64,000 nt of DNA from an uncultured Bacteroidales bacterium (GTDB lineage Bacteria > Bacteroidota > Bacteroidia > Bacteroidales > Paludibacteraceae): the NCBI GenBank assembly GCA_902798015.1, contig CADBVL010000001.1:49213-113212 (forward strand). The letters run 5' to 3'. Below the pieces are notes generated by a model. It made no database searches. It saw nothing but the letters and a program-made list of their open reading frames with translations, and had not been told where the DNA came from. Positions 1 to 10,239 of the stretch are shown in pieces (position 1 is the stretch's first letter; each line of letters starts with the position of its first letter). The translations under genes were made by a program, and so were the position numbers.

Positions 1-1767
1 GGATCTATCGCCGAACTCTTCGCGGAAATAGAGAAGTCCGTGAAGGCCGGTTTCATGAAAGAGAATCCCTGGCCGAAACATAAAGTGGGAGATTATTCCA
101 AAGCCAACTATGATCCTTCCGTCATCGATCTTCACCGCCCGTACGTGGACTCGATCATTCTCGTTTCGCCGTCCGGCAAGCCTATGAAGCGCGAACTCGA
201 TCTCATCGACGTATGGTTCGATTCGGGCGCGATGCCGTATGCGCAGAACCACTATCCGTTCGAGAACGCAGATCTACCGCGTACTGCGGACTTCATCTCC
301 GAAGGAGTGGACCAGACACGTGGATGGTTCTTTACCTTGCATGCTATTCACACCATGATTGAAGGTACTGTGGCCTACAAAAATGTCATCTCCAACGGCC
401 TTGTGCTTGATAAGAACGGCAACAAGATGTCCAAACGTCTCGGCAATGCCGTAGATCCTTTCGGTGCACTCAATACCTACGGCGCCGATGCCGTACGCTG
501 GTACATGCTGACGAACTCCAGCCCGTGGGAGAACCTCAAATTTGACCCCGAAGGGGTGGATGAAGTGCGCCGTAAATTCTTCGGCACGCTCTATAACACC
601 TATGGTTTCTTTGCCCTCTATGCGAACGTTGACGGATGGGAGCCGAGCAAATCAGCAATTAGCAATCAGCAATCAGAAATTGATAAGTGGATCCTCTCGA
701 AGCTCAACTCCCTCATCCATGAGGTAACAGAAGCGTACGAAGCATACGAACCGACCAAAGCCGGACGGGCTATCTCGGATTTCGTGCAGGACGATCTCTC
801 CAACTGGTACGTGCGCCTCAACCGCAAGCGTTTCTGGGGAGGTGAGATGAACGCGGACAAACAGGCGGCTTACGACACGCTCTATACATGTCTCAAGACC
901 GTAGCGCAACTCATGGCGCCGAACGCACCGTTCTATGCAGACCGTCTCTACCGTGACCTTACGGGTGAAACGGTTCACCTCAGCACATGGCCCAAAGCCG
1001 ATGAGGCGCTCATCAACAAGACTCTTGAGCGTCAGATGTTCCTCGCGCAACAAGCGACTTCCACCATCCTCTCGCTCCGCAAACGCGCCGAGAAGAACGT
1101 GCGTCAGCCGCTCCAAAAAGCCGTTATACCTACGCCGGATCAAGAGACAACCGATGCGCTCCTCCACGTTGCCGACCTTATCAAATCGGAGGTCAACGTC
1201 AAAGAACTCGTCATCGTTCCTGCAGAGCAATCGGAGATCCGTCTCGTCAAGAAGATTAAACCGAACTTCAAGGTCCTTGGTAAGAAAGTCGGCGCGAACA
1301 TGAAAGCCCTCGCTGCCGCTATCAATGCCATGTCCCAAGACGACATCGCGAAGATGGAAACCGAAGGTTCTTTCAACTTTCAACTTTCAACTTTCAACTT
1401 CACGATAGTGCCGGAGGATGTGGAAATTTTGACGGAAGACATGCCGGGATGGCTCGTAGCCAATAACGGTATTCTGACTATCGCTCTCGATATCGAACTG
1501 ACGGACGAACTCATAGAAGAAGGTATTGCGCGTGAACTCATCAATCGCATCCAGAACCTCCGTAAGTCTTCCGGCCTGGAGATCACCGACCGCATCGAGA
1601 TCGAACTCGAGGACCGTCTGGAGATTCACAACGCGGTGCTCCACTGCAGCGATTATATCGCTTCGCAAGTACTGGCTACGGCAATCAACCTTCAGCCTTC
1701 AGTGGCAAGCAATCAGCAACTCGAGATGGATGGTTACAATGTAAATATTCAAATCAAAAAAGCATAA
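1..1767 (+). CDS. ileS: Isoleucyl-tRNA synthetase, C-terminal part (5' truncated by window edge)
   Basis: Charges tRNA-Ile with isoleucine in the cytoplasm. The frame is open from base 1, so the true start lies outside the window; about 588 residues are visible. The class I signature KMSKR is encoded at 424-438, followed by the anticodon-binding helical domain (YNTYGFFALYA, then DKWILSKLN) and the long C-terminal region typical of the large Bacteroidota enzyme. Oddly, three short tandem arrays lie inside the coding sequence: heptamers around 646-683 (encoding SAISNQQSEI), four TTTCAAC units near 1373-1400 (encoding FNFQLSTFNF), and a short copy near 1707-1721. They fall at places expected to be linkers and keep the frame open. 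A lipoprotein gene follows 2 bp after the stop. Confidence 0.97.
   Translation, partial: GSIAELFAEIEKSVKAGFMKENPWPKHKVGDYSKANYDPSVIDLHRPYVDSIILVSPSGKPMKRELDLIDVWFDSGAMPYAQNHYPFENADLPRTADFISEGVDQTRGWFFTLHAIHTMIEGTVAYKNVISNGLVLDKNGNKMSKRLGNAVDPFGALNTYGADAVRWYMLTNSSPWENLKFDPEGVDEVRRKFFGTLYNTYGFFALYANVDGWEPSKSAISNQQSEIDKWILSKLNSLIHEVTEAYEAYEPTKAGRAISDFVQDDLSNWYVRLNRKRFWGGEMNADKQAAYDTLYTCLKTVAQLMAPNAPFYADRLYRDLTGETVHLSTWPKADEALINKTLERQMFLAQQATSTILSLRKRAEKNVRQPLQKAVIPTPDQETTDALLHVADLIKSEVNVKELVIVPAEQSEIRLVKKIKPNFKVLGKKVGANMKALAAAINAMSQDDIAKMETEGSFNFQLSTFNFTIVPEDVEILTEDMPGWLVANNGILTIALDIELTDELIEEGIARELINRIQNLRKSSGLEITDRIEIELEDRLEIHNAVLHCSDYIASQVLATAINLQPSVASNQQLEMDGYNVNIQIKKA
646..683 (+). repeat. 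Heptamer tandem array inside ileS
   Basis: Four to five 7-bp units of the form ATCAGCA/ATTAGCA/ATCAGAA. They are read through in frame by ileS as a low-complexity linker. This belongs to the window-wide set of period-7 arrays whose unit sequence differs between sites. Confidence 0.8.
1373..1401 (+). repeat. TTTCAAC x4 tandem array inside ileS
   Basis: Four uninterrupted TTTCAAC heptamers, translated as a Phe/Asn/Gln/Ser/Thr-rich stretch in IleRS. Twenty-eight bases is not a multiple of three, so the inserted peptide reads the unit in successive frames. Confidence 0.85.
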
Positions 1768-1769
1768 GT

Positions 1770-2261
1770 ATGAAGAACGAAGTTAATCGTGCCCAAGATG
1801 GGCAAAGAAAAACTTTCTTTCCCCTTGTGGCTAAGAAATATTTTCGATTAGTACTGATGGCCCTTGTGAGCATCGCGTTCATCGGATGCGATATGTTCAA
1901 CAAGAAAACCGACTACAACTTAAGTGATTTGCAGGGGAAATGGTGTAAAGATGGAGTACATGAGTACCGTGTCTTCTCTACTGACCCGGCCCTACGATCC
2001 GGTTACCTTTGGGGCTGGGAATGGAATGAAGACGAGGATGTGCATGAAAGTGACCTGGTTCCGCAGGGGGACGGCTGGTTCATGTATCGATTGGACAGCG
2101 ATGAACTGCTGGAGATTCATCAAACAGACTATGGCTGGGCAGAAATCCCGCAGGAGTATGTCATCACAGGGCTGACAAGTAAGAAGATGACGTACTACAA
2201 AAAAGGTTATTCCAGCGAGAAACAAAGTTTCACCAAACAACCGAAGGAACCGAACGAATGA
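1770..2261 (+). CDS. Small putative lipoprotein, unknown function
   Basis: A 163-residue protein with no family I recognise. A basic start is followed by a hydrophobic stretch (KKYFRLVLMALVSIAFIGC), and the Cys fits a lipoprotein signal, although Phe at -3 is not ideal. The mature part is Trp/Tyr/Asp-rich and hydrophilic, compatible with a small beta-sheet domain in the periplasm or on the inner face of the outer membrane. The ATG at 1770 lies 2 bp after the ileS stop; an internal ATG at 1857 would give a shorter signal peptide. The last bases overlap the next gene as ATGA, indicating translational coupling with the AsmA-like gene. Confidence 0.75.
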   Translation: MKNEVNRAQDGQRKTFFPLVAKKYFRLVLMALVSIAFIGCDMFNKKTDYNLSDLQGKWCKDGVHEYRVFSTDPALRSGYLWGWEWNEDEDVHESDLVPQGDGWFMYRLDSDELLEIHQTDYGWAEIPQEYVITGLTSKKMTYYKKGYSSEKQSFTKQPKEPNE

Positions 2262-5200
2262 AACGTGCATTGATTATCACCGGTATCACGCTGGGTTCCT
2301 TGTTGCTGGTACTTATTGCGGCAGTGCTCATCGTGATATACGTAGTTTTCACTCCTTCCCGATTGACACCTATCGCGCGACAGGCAGCGGCGGAGTATAT
2401 CACCTGCGAGCACGAGATAGGAGAGGTGGATCTCACGTTCTTCTCTACCTTCCCGCGTTTTGGCTTGCGTGCCGACGGGTTGCTGTTGATCAATCCCAAA
2501 GCCGGCAGTCAGAACGATACGGTCGTGTCTGCCCCGCGATTCACAGTTACGGTGAACCTCATGGAGTTTCTGAACAACAAAAATCTGGTCATTCATGAGG
2601 CGATATTGGATGATGCATCGGTGAATTTCTTCATCGCTCCGGACGGAACGACGAACCTCACGGATGTCTTCGTTACTTCACCGGACACCACCGATACCAC
2701 CGCTTTCTCCTTGCCTTTCGATGAGCTGCGCGTAGATGGTCTGCATATCAAAGCACGCGCCATCACGTTCGTCGATGCCAAGGATACTATCGATGCCTCG
2801 CTGGGCATCACCGAACTGAGTGCGAAAGCGGAGAGTTGGGACGACATGCTTATCGCTTTGGAGGCCAACAATGTATGTGCAAACCTCAAAGGAGATACCT
2901 ACGCCGACAGCCTCCATGTGGAATTAATCGCACCTCTGGCGATGAATCTTGATGAAATGCATTTCGAGATGGATGGCGCCAGACTTGCGGTAAACGATTT
3001 TAACTTGAGACTCGAAGGAGAAGCGACCATCGGAGACAGCATTGCCTTGGATGCCAAAATAGAGACTGATAAATGGCAGATAAAGCCCCTTCTGGCACTT
3101 GTGCCGGAGAAATTCACCAAGTCGCTCTCGGACCTCGATGTAGATGGTACGGTTCAACTGGAAGCAACAGCACAAGGCTATTATGCCGATTCCGTCATGC
3201 CGCATATTCAGGCGCATCTTATCTTGAAAGACGGCGAAGGTAAATACAAACCGCTGCCGTACGACTTGCGTGATATGAGACTGGATGCCGAGGCAGACTT
3301 GCGAATGAATAAAGGCGAGCAGTCCAACGTGACGATTCGCACGCTCGAGGCGAAGACCAAGAAAAGTGCATTAGCAGCCAAGGGTACAGTGGAAGACCTC
3401 TTGGGCGACATGCTGATGGATCTGCATCTGACGCTTGACGCAAACCTGCCGGATTTTGCGTATTTCTACCCGGAGAAAATGACCCTTGCCGGTCGCGCGA
3501 AGGGAAAAGCCGATGCGCGGATACGTCTGGATGATCTCACGGCTATGCGTTTGGACAAAGGACGTATAGACGCGGACCTCAATCTGTCGGATATCCGCTA
3601 TGCGACGGATAGCATGGAGGCAGAACTGCCGATGACGCATGCCCGCATTCAGATGCCGAATCCGCAACCTTCCAAACCCACTCTCAAATGGGCACGTGTC
3701 GATCTGGAGACCGATAAAGTGGATTTCACAATGGCAATGCCATTGACCGCAGCTCTCAAAGCGTCTGCAATCCAACTGGAGACGGGTAACGTGCTTTCCG
3801 ACAATCCTGTCCTCTATGCCGCTGTAGGGTTACAGTCTGACCGACCGATAGAGGTAGAGATGGATTCGATGGGTGGAACGATAGACGCGCCGAATCTGAA
3901 AGCATACGTAGAGTACAACACCAAGTCCGAGACAGGTTTGGAGAAGGCGCAGGCGGATATCAGTTTCGATGGTCTTGACGGATTCTTCAAGGATATCAAA
4001 GCTGACCTGAAAGCATCTCAATTGAGCGCAACCATGAATGCCGGTAAGTCGCTGAAAGCCAAACTCAGCACACGCGCACTCAATGCACAAATGGGAGAGG
4101 AATTGTTTGCGAAGACAGGTGATTTGGCATTGGATGCCTCCGCTCGCTATAACAGCAAGGGTGAAAACGCACTCCTCAAATGGAATCCGCGTCTGAAGAT
4201 CAACCTCAAGAACGGCGAATTGAATATGCCGGAACGTCTGCCGGAACCGGTATATATACCCTCTATCGAATTCAGTTATTCGAATCGGGAGATGAATATA
4301 GCTGACGCACGGGTCGAGTTGGGCAATTCGGACCTGAAGCTCAAAGGAAATGTACGCAATATCGGCAAATGGTTCCGCCATAAAGCGATTCTGGAGGGAC
4401 AACTCGATATCGTGTCCGACCACTGCGATGCGAACCAACTGCTGGCGTGGTTCAGTGCCGACGAGGGCAGTGAGGAGCAATCTAACAGTCCGAAGGACGA
4501 TCAAACAGCGGAGCGGTCTGACAGCGACAGCGGTCTTAAAGATCCTTTCCTCGTTCCTGGTGATGTGGACCTGGCGCTCAACACACATATGCGCGAGGTA
4601 GAGATCTTCAATCAGGTGGCGAAAGACTTGAAAGGCGGATTGTATGTAAAGGACGGCAAACTGATTCTCGATGAGATGGGCTTTGTATGCCGTGCTGCCA
4701 AACTTCAACTCACGGCGATTTATCGTACGCCGCGTAAGAACCACCTCTATCTAGGCTTTGACTACCACATGATAGACATCGATATAGACGAACTGCTGAC
4801 GATGATTCCGAACCTCGAGCAGATGGTTCCGATGCTCAGCTCTTTCAAGGGCGCAGCGCAGTTCCATCTGGCAGCGGAGACGTATCTCACCAGCCAGTAC
4901 CAGCCGAAGATCAGTACCCTCCGCGGCGCGGCTTCGCTTACCGGTAAAGACCTCGTAGTCATGGATAGCAAGACCTTCTCGAAGATAAGCAAACTGCTGC
5001 TCTTCAAGAAGAAGACGGAGAATAAGATCGATTCAATCAATGCCGAACTGACTGTTTATAAGGACCAGATTGACGTCTATCCGCTCTGCGTGCAGATGGA
5101 TAACTACATGGTGGCTCTCGGTGGACGGCATAAGACGGACATGACCTTCGACTACGATATCAATGTCCTCAGCCCGATCTACCTCGGCGTGCATGTAGGA

Positions 5201-5350
5201 GGAAACATGGACGACTTGAAGATCAAACTGGCGAAATGTAAGTACGCCAAGGACTTCAAGCCGCACTGGTATCAGAAAGCCGATACGCAGTCACTGGAAC
5301 TCCGTAAGTTGATCAAGCAATCGATGGAGAAGAACGTACGTATTCAATAA
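2258..5350 (+). CDS. AsmA-family membrane-anchored protein (large)
   Basis: A 1,030-residue protein. Residues about 4-30 form one N-terminal membrane anchor (ALIITGITLGSLLLVLIAAV), followed by the AsmA-type start FTPSRLTPIARQAAAEYI. The remainder is long, beta-rich and of alternating polarity. The end has an AsmA-like C-terminal region (LTGKDLVVMDSKTFSKISKL). AsmA-family proteins span the periplasm and are linked to lipid transport and outer-membrane integrity; that role is inferred here from family resemblance. The start overlaps the preceding lipoprotein stop by 4 bp. A low-complexity Glu/Ser/Asp/Lys stretch (EGSEEQSNSPKDDQ) near residue 735 looks like a linker. Confidence 0.85.
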   Translation: MKRALIITGITLGSLLLVLIAAVLIVIYVVFTPSRLTPIARQAAAEYITCEHEIGEVDLTFFSTFPRFGLRADGLLLINPKAGSQNDTVVSAPRFTVTVNLMEFLNNKNLVIHEAILDDASVNFFIAPDGTTNLTDVFVTSPDTTDTTAFSLPFDELRVDGLHIKARAITFVDAKDTIDASLGITELSAKAESWDDMLIALEANNVCANLKGDTYADSLHVELIAPLAMNLDEMHFEMDGARLAVNDFNLRLEGEATIGDSIALDAKIETDKWQIKPLLALVPEKFTKSLSDLDVDGTVQLEATAQGYYADSVMPHIQAHLILKDGEGKYKPLPYDLRDMRLDAEADLRMNKGEQSNVTIRTLEAKTKKSALAAKGTVEDLLGDMLMDLHLTLDANLPDFAYFYPEKMTLAGRAKGKADARIRLDDLTAMRLDKGRIDADLNLSDIRYATDSMEAELPMTHARIQMPNPQPSKPTLKWARVDLETDKVDFTMAMPLTAALKASAIQLETGNVLSDNPVLYAAVGLQSDRPIEVEMDSMGGTIDAPNLKAYVEYNTKSETGLEKAQADISFDGLDGFFKDIKADLKASQLSATMNAGKSLKAKLSTRALNAQMGEELFAKTGDLALDASARYNSKGENALLKWNPRLKINLKNGELNMPERLPEPVYIPSIEFSYSNREMNIADARVELGNSDLKLKGNVRNIGKWFRHKAILEGQLDIVSDHCDANQLLAWFSADEGSEEQSNSPKDDQTAERSDSDSGLKDPFLVPGDVDLALNTHMREVEIFNQVAKDLKGGLYVKDGKLILDEMGFVCRAAKLQLTAIYRTPRKNHLYLGFDYHMIDIDIDELLTMIPNLEQMVPMLSSFKGAAQFHLAAETYLTSQYQPKISTLRGAASLTGKDLVVMDSKTFSKISKLLLFKKKTENKIDSINAELTVYKDQIDVYPLCVQMDNYMVALGGRHKTDMTFDYDINVLSPIYLGVHVGGNMDDLKIKLAKCKYAKDFKPHWYQKADTQSLELRKLIKQSMEKNVRIQ

Positions 5351-5372
5351 TCCCCAAAATAACAAATTACAA

Positions 5373-7502
5373 ATGACACACAACAAATTATTCCTTTTAG
5401 GAATTGCTGCTATGACATTATTGGCTTGCAACCACCCCCAATCCAACCCGTTGTTGGATCAGCCGAACACCCCGTTTGGTGTACCGGCGTTTGATCAAGT
5501 GAAAATCGAGCATTACCTGCCTGCTTTTGAAGAAGCAATCAAGCAGAACAAAGCGGAGGTCGATGCCATAGTGAATAACGAAGCCGAGCCGACGTTCGAA
5601 AACACTATCGTGGCGCTCGACCGTTCCGGTCTGCTCTTGGATCGCGTAGTAGGCGTTTTCTTCAATGTCCTTGAGGCGGATGGCAACGATGAGATGAATG
5701 AGATTGCAGAGAAAGTGAGTCCGATGCTGAGCGAACTGAGCGACGGTATCATCCTGAATGACAAACTGTTCCAGCGTGTGAAGTTCGTCTATGAGCAGCG
5801 TGATCAATTGGGGCTCAATCCCGAGCAGATGCGTCTGCTGACGGAGACCTACAAGAACTTTGCGGATAACGGTGCGAACCTGCCGGAGGACAAGAAAGAG
5901 CGTCTCAAAGAGATCAATCAGGAACTCGGACTGCTCTCTCTTAAGTTCGGCAACAACGTGGTAGCAGAGACCAATTCCTGCCAGCGTTTCATCACCGACG
6001 AGGCGGAATTGGCGGGGCTGCCGGAGAGTGCCAAAGCCGCTGCTGCAGAGGAAGCGGAGGCAGCCGGCCATCCGGGAGAATGGCTCTTTACACCCAAACG
6101 TACCTCTTTCACGCCAGTGCTCCAGTACTGCGAGAACCGCGAACTGCGCAAACAGCTCCTTATGGACTATACCACCCGCGCAAACCACGATAACGAGTTT
6201 GATAACAAAGCCGTCATCATCCGCGAGATGGAATTGCGTATCGAGCGCGCCAACTTGTTCGGTTATGACAACCCTGCCGACTATATCCTCGCGGACTGCA
6301 TGGCGAAGAACCATCAGACCGTGGACGCTTTCCTTCAATCCGTTTGGGCTCCCTCGTTAGAGGCTGCCAAGCGTGAGGCTGCGGCTTTGCAGGAAGTGAT
6401 GGATGCAGAGAAAATGGCGCAAGACCCGCATACTGATGATCAGGTGTTGCTCCAACCCTGGGACTGGTGGTTCTATGCAGAGAAACTGCGTAAGGCGAAA
6501 TATGACCTCGACGAAGAGGAGATCAAGCCCTATTTCGAACTCTCCAACGTCCGCAAAGGAGCGTTCGGCGTAGCTACCAAGCTGTATGGTCTCCAATTTG
6601 AGAAATTAGAAGATATGCCGGTGTATAACCCCGAAGTGGAGGTCTTTAAGGTCACCGAAGCGGACGGCTCGCTGGTAGGTATTCTATACACCGATTATTT
6701 CCCGCGTGCGGGTAAGCGTCCGGGTGCATGGATGAACCAGATCCTGCCGCAGTATATCGATGCGGAAGGGGTAGATCATCGCCCGGTAGTTATCAATGTG
6801 GGTAACTTTAACAAACCGACCGCAGGCAATCCATCCCTTCTCTCGATGGATGACGTAGAGACTCTCTTCCATGAGTTCGGCCACGCGCTGCACGGGCTGC
6901 TATCCAAAGCGCATTACAAATCGCTCAGCGGTACGAATACTCCTCGCGACTTCGTGGAACTGCCTTCGCAGTTTATGGAGAACTATGCATACGAACCGGA
7001 AGTGCTCAAGACCTATGCCTTCCATTATCAGACGGGCGAGGTGATTCCGGATGAGTTGATAGAGAAAATCAATGCGGCGGGTAAGTTCAACCAGGGTTTT
7101 GTGACGACAGAACTGCTCTCTGCCTCTATCCTCGATATGGATTTCCATGAGTTGACGACTGCGGAAGGCCTCGATGTCAATGCTTTTGAGAAACAGAGCA
7201 TGGAGAAGATGGGTATGATTGATGAGATCATTGTGCGTTATCGTCCGACGTTCTACAATCATATCTTCACTACGGGTTATGAGGCCGGGTATTACAGTTA
7301 TACTTGGGCTGCGGTGCTGGATGCAGACGCATTTGCGGCGTTCAAGGAGACAGGAAACCTCTTCGATGCCCAGACTGCCGCTCGTTTCCGTCACTTGCTG
7401 GAGCAAGGCGGTACGCGCGATGCGCAGGAATTGTATCTGGAGTTCCGTGGCAAAGAGGCAGATCCCAAAAATCTGCTGCGCCGCAAAGGATTCATTGACT
7501 GA
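5373..7502 (+). CDS. dcp: M3-family zinc oligopeptidase / peptidyl-dipeptidase (Dcp-like), lipoprotein
   Basis: Cuts short peptides in the cell envelope. The zinc motif HEFGH is at residues 500-504, within the family pattern TLFHEFGHALHG, with the third Glu ligand expected roughly 25 residues later. The full length of 709 residues matches bacterial Dcp/M3A enzymes. The N-terminus MTHNKLFLLGIAAMTLLAC is a lipoprotein signal, so the enzyme is probably tethered in the periplasm rather than cytoplasmic like E. coli Dcp. It starts 22 bp after the AsmA-like gene and is probably in the same transcription unit. Whether it acts as a dipeptidyl carboxypeptidase or an oligopeptidase cannot be decided from sequence alone. 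Confidence 0.92.
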   Translation: MTHNKLFLLGIAAMTLLACNHPQSNPLLDQPNTPFGVPAFDQVKIEHYLPAFEEAIKQNKAEVDAIVNNEAEPTFENTIVALDRSGLLLDRVVGVFFNVLEADGNDEMNEIAEKVSPMLSELSDGIILNDKLFQRVKFVYEQRDQLGLNPEQMRLLTETYKNFADNGANLPEDKKERLKEINQELGLLSLKFGNNVVAETNSCQRFITDEAELAGLPESAKAAAAEEAEAAGHPGEWLFTPKRTSFTPVLQYCENRELRKQLLMDYTTRANHDNEFDNKAVIIREMELRIERANLFGYDNPADYILADCMAKNHQTVDAFLQSVWAPSLEAAKREAAALQEVMDAEKMAQDPHTDDQVLLQPWDWWFYAEKLRKAKYDLDEEEIKPYFELSNVRKGAFGVATKLYGLQFEKLEDMPVYNPEVEVFKVTEADGSLVGILYTDYFPRAGKRPGAWMNQILPQYIDAEGVDHRPVVINVGNFNKPTAGNPSLLSMDDVETLFHEFGHALHGLLSKAHYKSLSGTNTPRDFVELPSQFMENYAYEPEVLKTYAFHYQTGEVIPDELIEKINAAGKFNQGFVTTELLSASILDMDFHELTTAEGLDVNAFEKQSMEKMGMIDEIIVRYRPTFYNHIFTTGYEAGYYSYTWAAVLDADAFAAFKETGNLFDAQTAARFRHLLEQGGTRDAQELYLEFRGKEADPKNLLRRKGFID

Positions 7503-7530
7503 TCTCTAATTTCTAATTTCTGATCTCTGT
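7503..7530 (+). repeat. Heptamer tandem array at gene junction
   Basis: Four 7-bp units (TGATCTC, TAATTTC, TAATTTC, TGATCTC) fill the whole gap between dcp and the next gene. The array runs into the GTG start codon of that gene at 7529. Confidence 0.8.
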
Positions 7531-8050
7531 GAAACGTAGCACTCAAACACTTCTATACCATCTGTTGCCGGCAGTCTTTTGGCTGCTGGCAATAGGCGGT
7601 AGCTTGGTTCCTGCGTTGCCTTCTCTAAACACTATACTCTCAACACTCAACTACTATAGCGGCTATTGGGTTGCCGCCATAGTATTAATTGTTATCCTCT
7701 TTATCGGGCGTATCAAGCGCCATGCTGCGTCCGTAGAGGAGTGCTTCGGGATGGCGCTGCTCTTAGGCATCGCTTCCTATTGGTTGCCTACGGTGGTTTT
7801 TCTGACGATACCCGTGTGGGCATATCTCATCTACCAAAATCTTTTTAGCGGTCGTTCGTTTCTGGCTACGTTCCTGGGCTATGCCGTGGTAGCTATATGG
7901 GCTGCTGTATTCATCTTTTTCGGATGGATAGCAAACCCTTGGGCGCACTTCTTTGCATTAGAAAACGCCCTCGGGTGGATACCCTTGGGCGCTATCTTGC
8001 TCGCGTGGCTCGGCTCTACCATCGTACGACAAACCCTGCGTGTACGTTGA
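7529..8050 (+). CDS. Hypothetical multi-pass membrane protein
   Basis: A 173-residue protein with about five hydrophobic segments, for example LLPAVFWLLAIGGSLVPAL, WVAAIVLIVILFIG, FLGYAVVAIWAAVFIFFG and LGAILLAWLGSTIV. I recognise no family. The only plausible start is the GTG at 7529, because the next Met is at residue 75 and would remove two membrane segments. That GTG lies at the edge of a heptamer array. The 3' end overlaps the end of the convergent TonB receptor gene by 35 bp, so the two genes share sequence at their tails. Confidence 0.7.
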   Translation: MKRSTQTLLYHLLPAVFWLLAIGGSLVPALPSLNTILSTLNYYSGYWVAAIVLIVILFIGRIKRHAASVEECFGMALLLGIASYWLPTVVFLTIPVWAYLIYQNLFSGRSFLATFLGYAVVAIWAAVFIFFGWIANPWAHFFALENALGWIPLGAILLAWLGSTIVRQTLRVR

Positions 8051-10234
8051 TGCCCGCTTGGGCGTAGTACCACGGCCAGCAGGCTTTCCCGTTTTGAAAA
8101 TAGGAACAGTCGCTACCACCATTCGAAGCATATTTGGCATCGAATATATTGTTGATCTGGCATAAAAGTTTGATATCCGGCGCACTATTCTTGCCCATAC
8201 ACCATTTTTTTACCGGCAGCGCGTACTCCAAATGCACATTAGTCGTCGTATAGGCTTTCAACGCCGCGGTCTCGTTTTGGGTGTTATCCAAGTACTGTTT
8301 GCCGGTTACATTGGTCTGAACCGTTCCTACAAACCCTGCGTAATCAAAGGTAAAGAGGCTCATTGCCGTAATCGTCGGCGAGAAGGCGATGGTGGTCTCT
8401 TTGAAGAAAACGTCCTCTTCTCCTACCCATTCCCAGTTATCGTCATACCGGGTGATGGTCTCCGTATAGTTTAAGATCTTATTACGGGAGAGTACGAAAT
8501 TGCCTTCCCATCTAAACCAATTGGTGATTTTCACCCCTGCCATCAATTCCATACCCATTCGGTACGAGTCTTTCACATTTGTGGTACTCTGTTTGCCCAC
8601 GTCGTTCACCCGTCCCGTGAGTACCAACTGGTTGTCGTAATCCATGAAATACAGGTTCACTCCTATATTAAACCGCTGGTGCGCGTACGTGTAGCCTAAT
8701 TCGTAATCGTACAGGCGCTCCGCCTCCGGCATCTTACCGATATAGGTTTTCGTTGACGGATCATAGATAATATTCTCCGTGTAGTTTGCACGACTGGGTT
8801 CACGGTTTGCTATTGCAAAGGAACCCGACAAGAGGTGTCCTCTGTTCTGGTATGTCAGTCCGGCCTTGGGGTTGAAGAAATGAAAATCTTTGGCAAACGG
8901 CAGTTCGGTCATGCTGTCATCGCTCACGCCTTGCATGGTGTAGCGGATAAACCGGTACTGCAGGTCGGCGTAGAGCGCCAGTTTCTCCTGTGCTTTGTTG
9001 ATGACCCTCCAGTTGACTTTCGCGTACGTGTTGAAATCCCATTTGTTCGCGCTGTTGCGGTAGTACTCGTAGTGGAAAGGCAGCGCCGTTGCTGAAGGCG
9101 TCTTTAGATAATCCAGGACACCCCAGTGGGCACCGATATAATCGTTGGCTGCGGCGCCGAACTGTGCATCGACCTGTTCGGAAATATACTTGGCGGACAC
9201 CACCGCTCCGGCAAAATGGTTCTCCAACCATTTCTGGTAAAAGCCGTAACTCTTACCGCTGTCGGCTAATCCCCAGTAACTGTATTTCTTCTTTTTGTAC
9301 TGCTCGTAATCGCCCTTGCCGTGGGTGTAGTGCAGGGTGGCGTTAAGGCTCCATTGAGGCGTGAAACGGTGCGTTACTGCCAGTTGCGCGTTCTGCTGGG
9401 CGTACATGTCCCAGTTGAGCGAATCGGCAGGGTTATACCGTCTATCGGCGCCGTTGATGCCGTAGGCGGTCTCGTAATCGCCGTCTTCTCGTTACCGCCG
9501 AAGATACGACCGACCACCTGCGTCTTGGTACCATACCAGCCGAAATCGCCGTAGTAACTGAGCAGATCGCTGTTGGAGTGGTACAGGAAGCCGTCGGAAT
9601 TGACTTTGCTGAACCGTGCGTTCGCTACCCATCGTCCGGGCAGCACCACATGCGCACTCGCCATTTCGCGGAAGGTGTTGTACATACCGCCGTTGAAAGA
9701 CAGCATGAATGAGGACTTGTCCTCTGAAAGATGACGGCTGACGACTGATGGTTCGTCCGTCCGCATATTCAGGCTCGCGCCGAAAGAAGCCGAACCGTTG
9801 GTACTCGTTCCCACACCGCGCTGGATGTCGATGGAGCTGAGACTCGAACTCATATCCGTCATGTTGACCCAGAAAACGGTCTGGCTCTCGCCGTCGTTGA
9901 GCGGCACGTCATTGATGGTCATGTTGATACGCGTGTGGTCTGTACCGCGTACGCGGAAATAGGTGTACCCCACGCCCAGACCGTCATCGCTCGTCACCTG
10001 CAATCCCGGCGTCGTGCTCAACAGGTACGGCAGGTTCTGACCCGTGTTCTCGCGGTTCAACTCCTCGTTCCGGACCACGGTGTTAGACAGCGTCGTCTGT
10101 TGCACGCGCTTAGCCGTTACCTCTACTTCCTGAATCTGGAAATCACTTGCGGACAGTGTGTCCGCATTTTCCTGCGCACTCATTTGCGCAGATGCAACGA
10201 GCGCGAAAGCGCTCACAAAGAGAATTTTTTTCAT
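8016..10234 (-). pseudogene. TonB-dependent outer-membrane receptor with one frameshift, TPP-riboswitch controlled
   Basis: An outer-membrane receptor split into two frames. The first part (down to about 9480) has a signal peptide (MKKILFVSAFALVASAQMSA), a TonB-box-like stretch and a plug domain (TTPGLQVTSDDGLGVGYTYF, then VRGTDHTRINMTINDVPLND). The second part carries the beta-barrel, ending in the aromatic-terminated strand HAGFVVRW. After GGNEKTA the first frame turns into Pro/Thr-rich nonsense, while the other frame continues AYGINGADRRYNPAD. Together they give about 740 residues, normal for the family. The start at 10234 (MKKIL) is preferred over the ATG at 10249, which lies inside the riboswitch. 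The riboswitch suggests the substrate is thiamin or a precursor. The shift may be a sequencing error or a real loss. Confidence 0.85.
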
Positions 10235-10239
10235 TTTCT

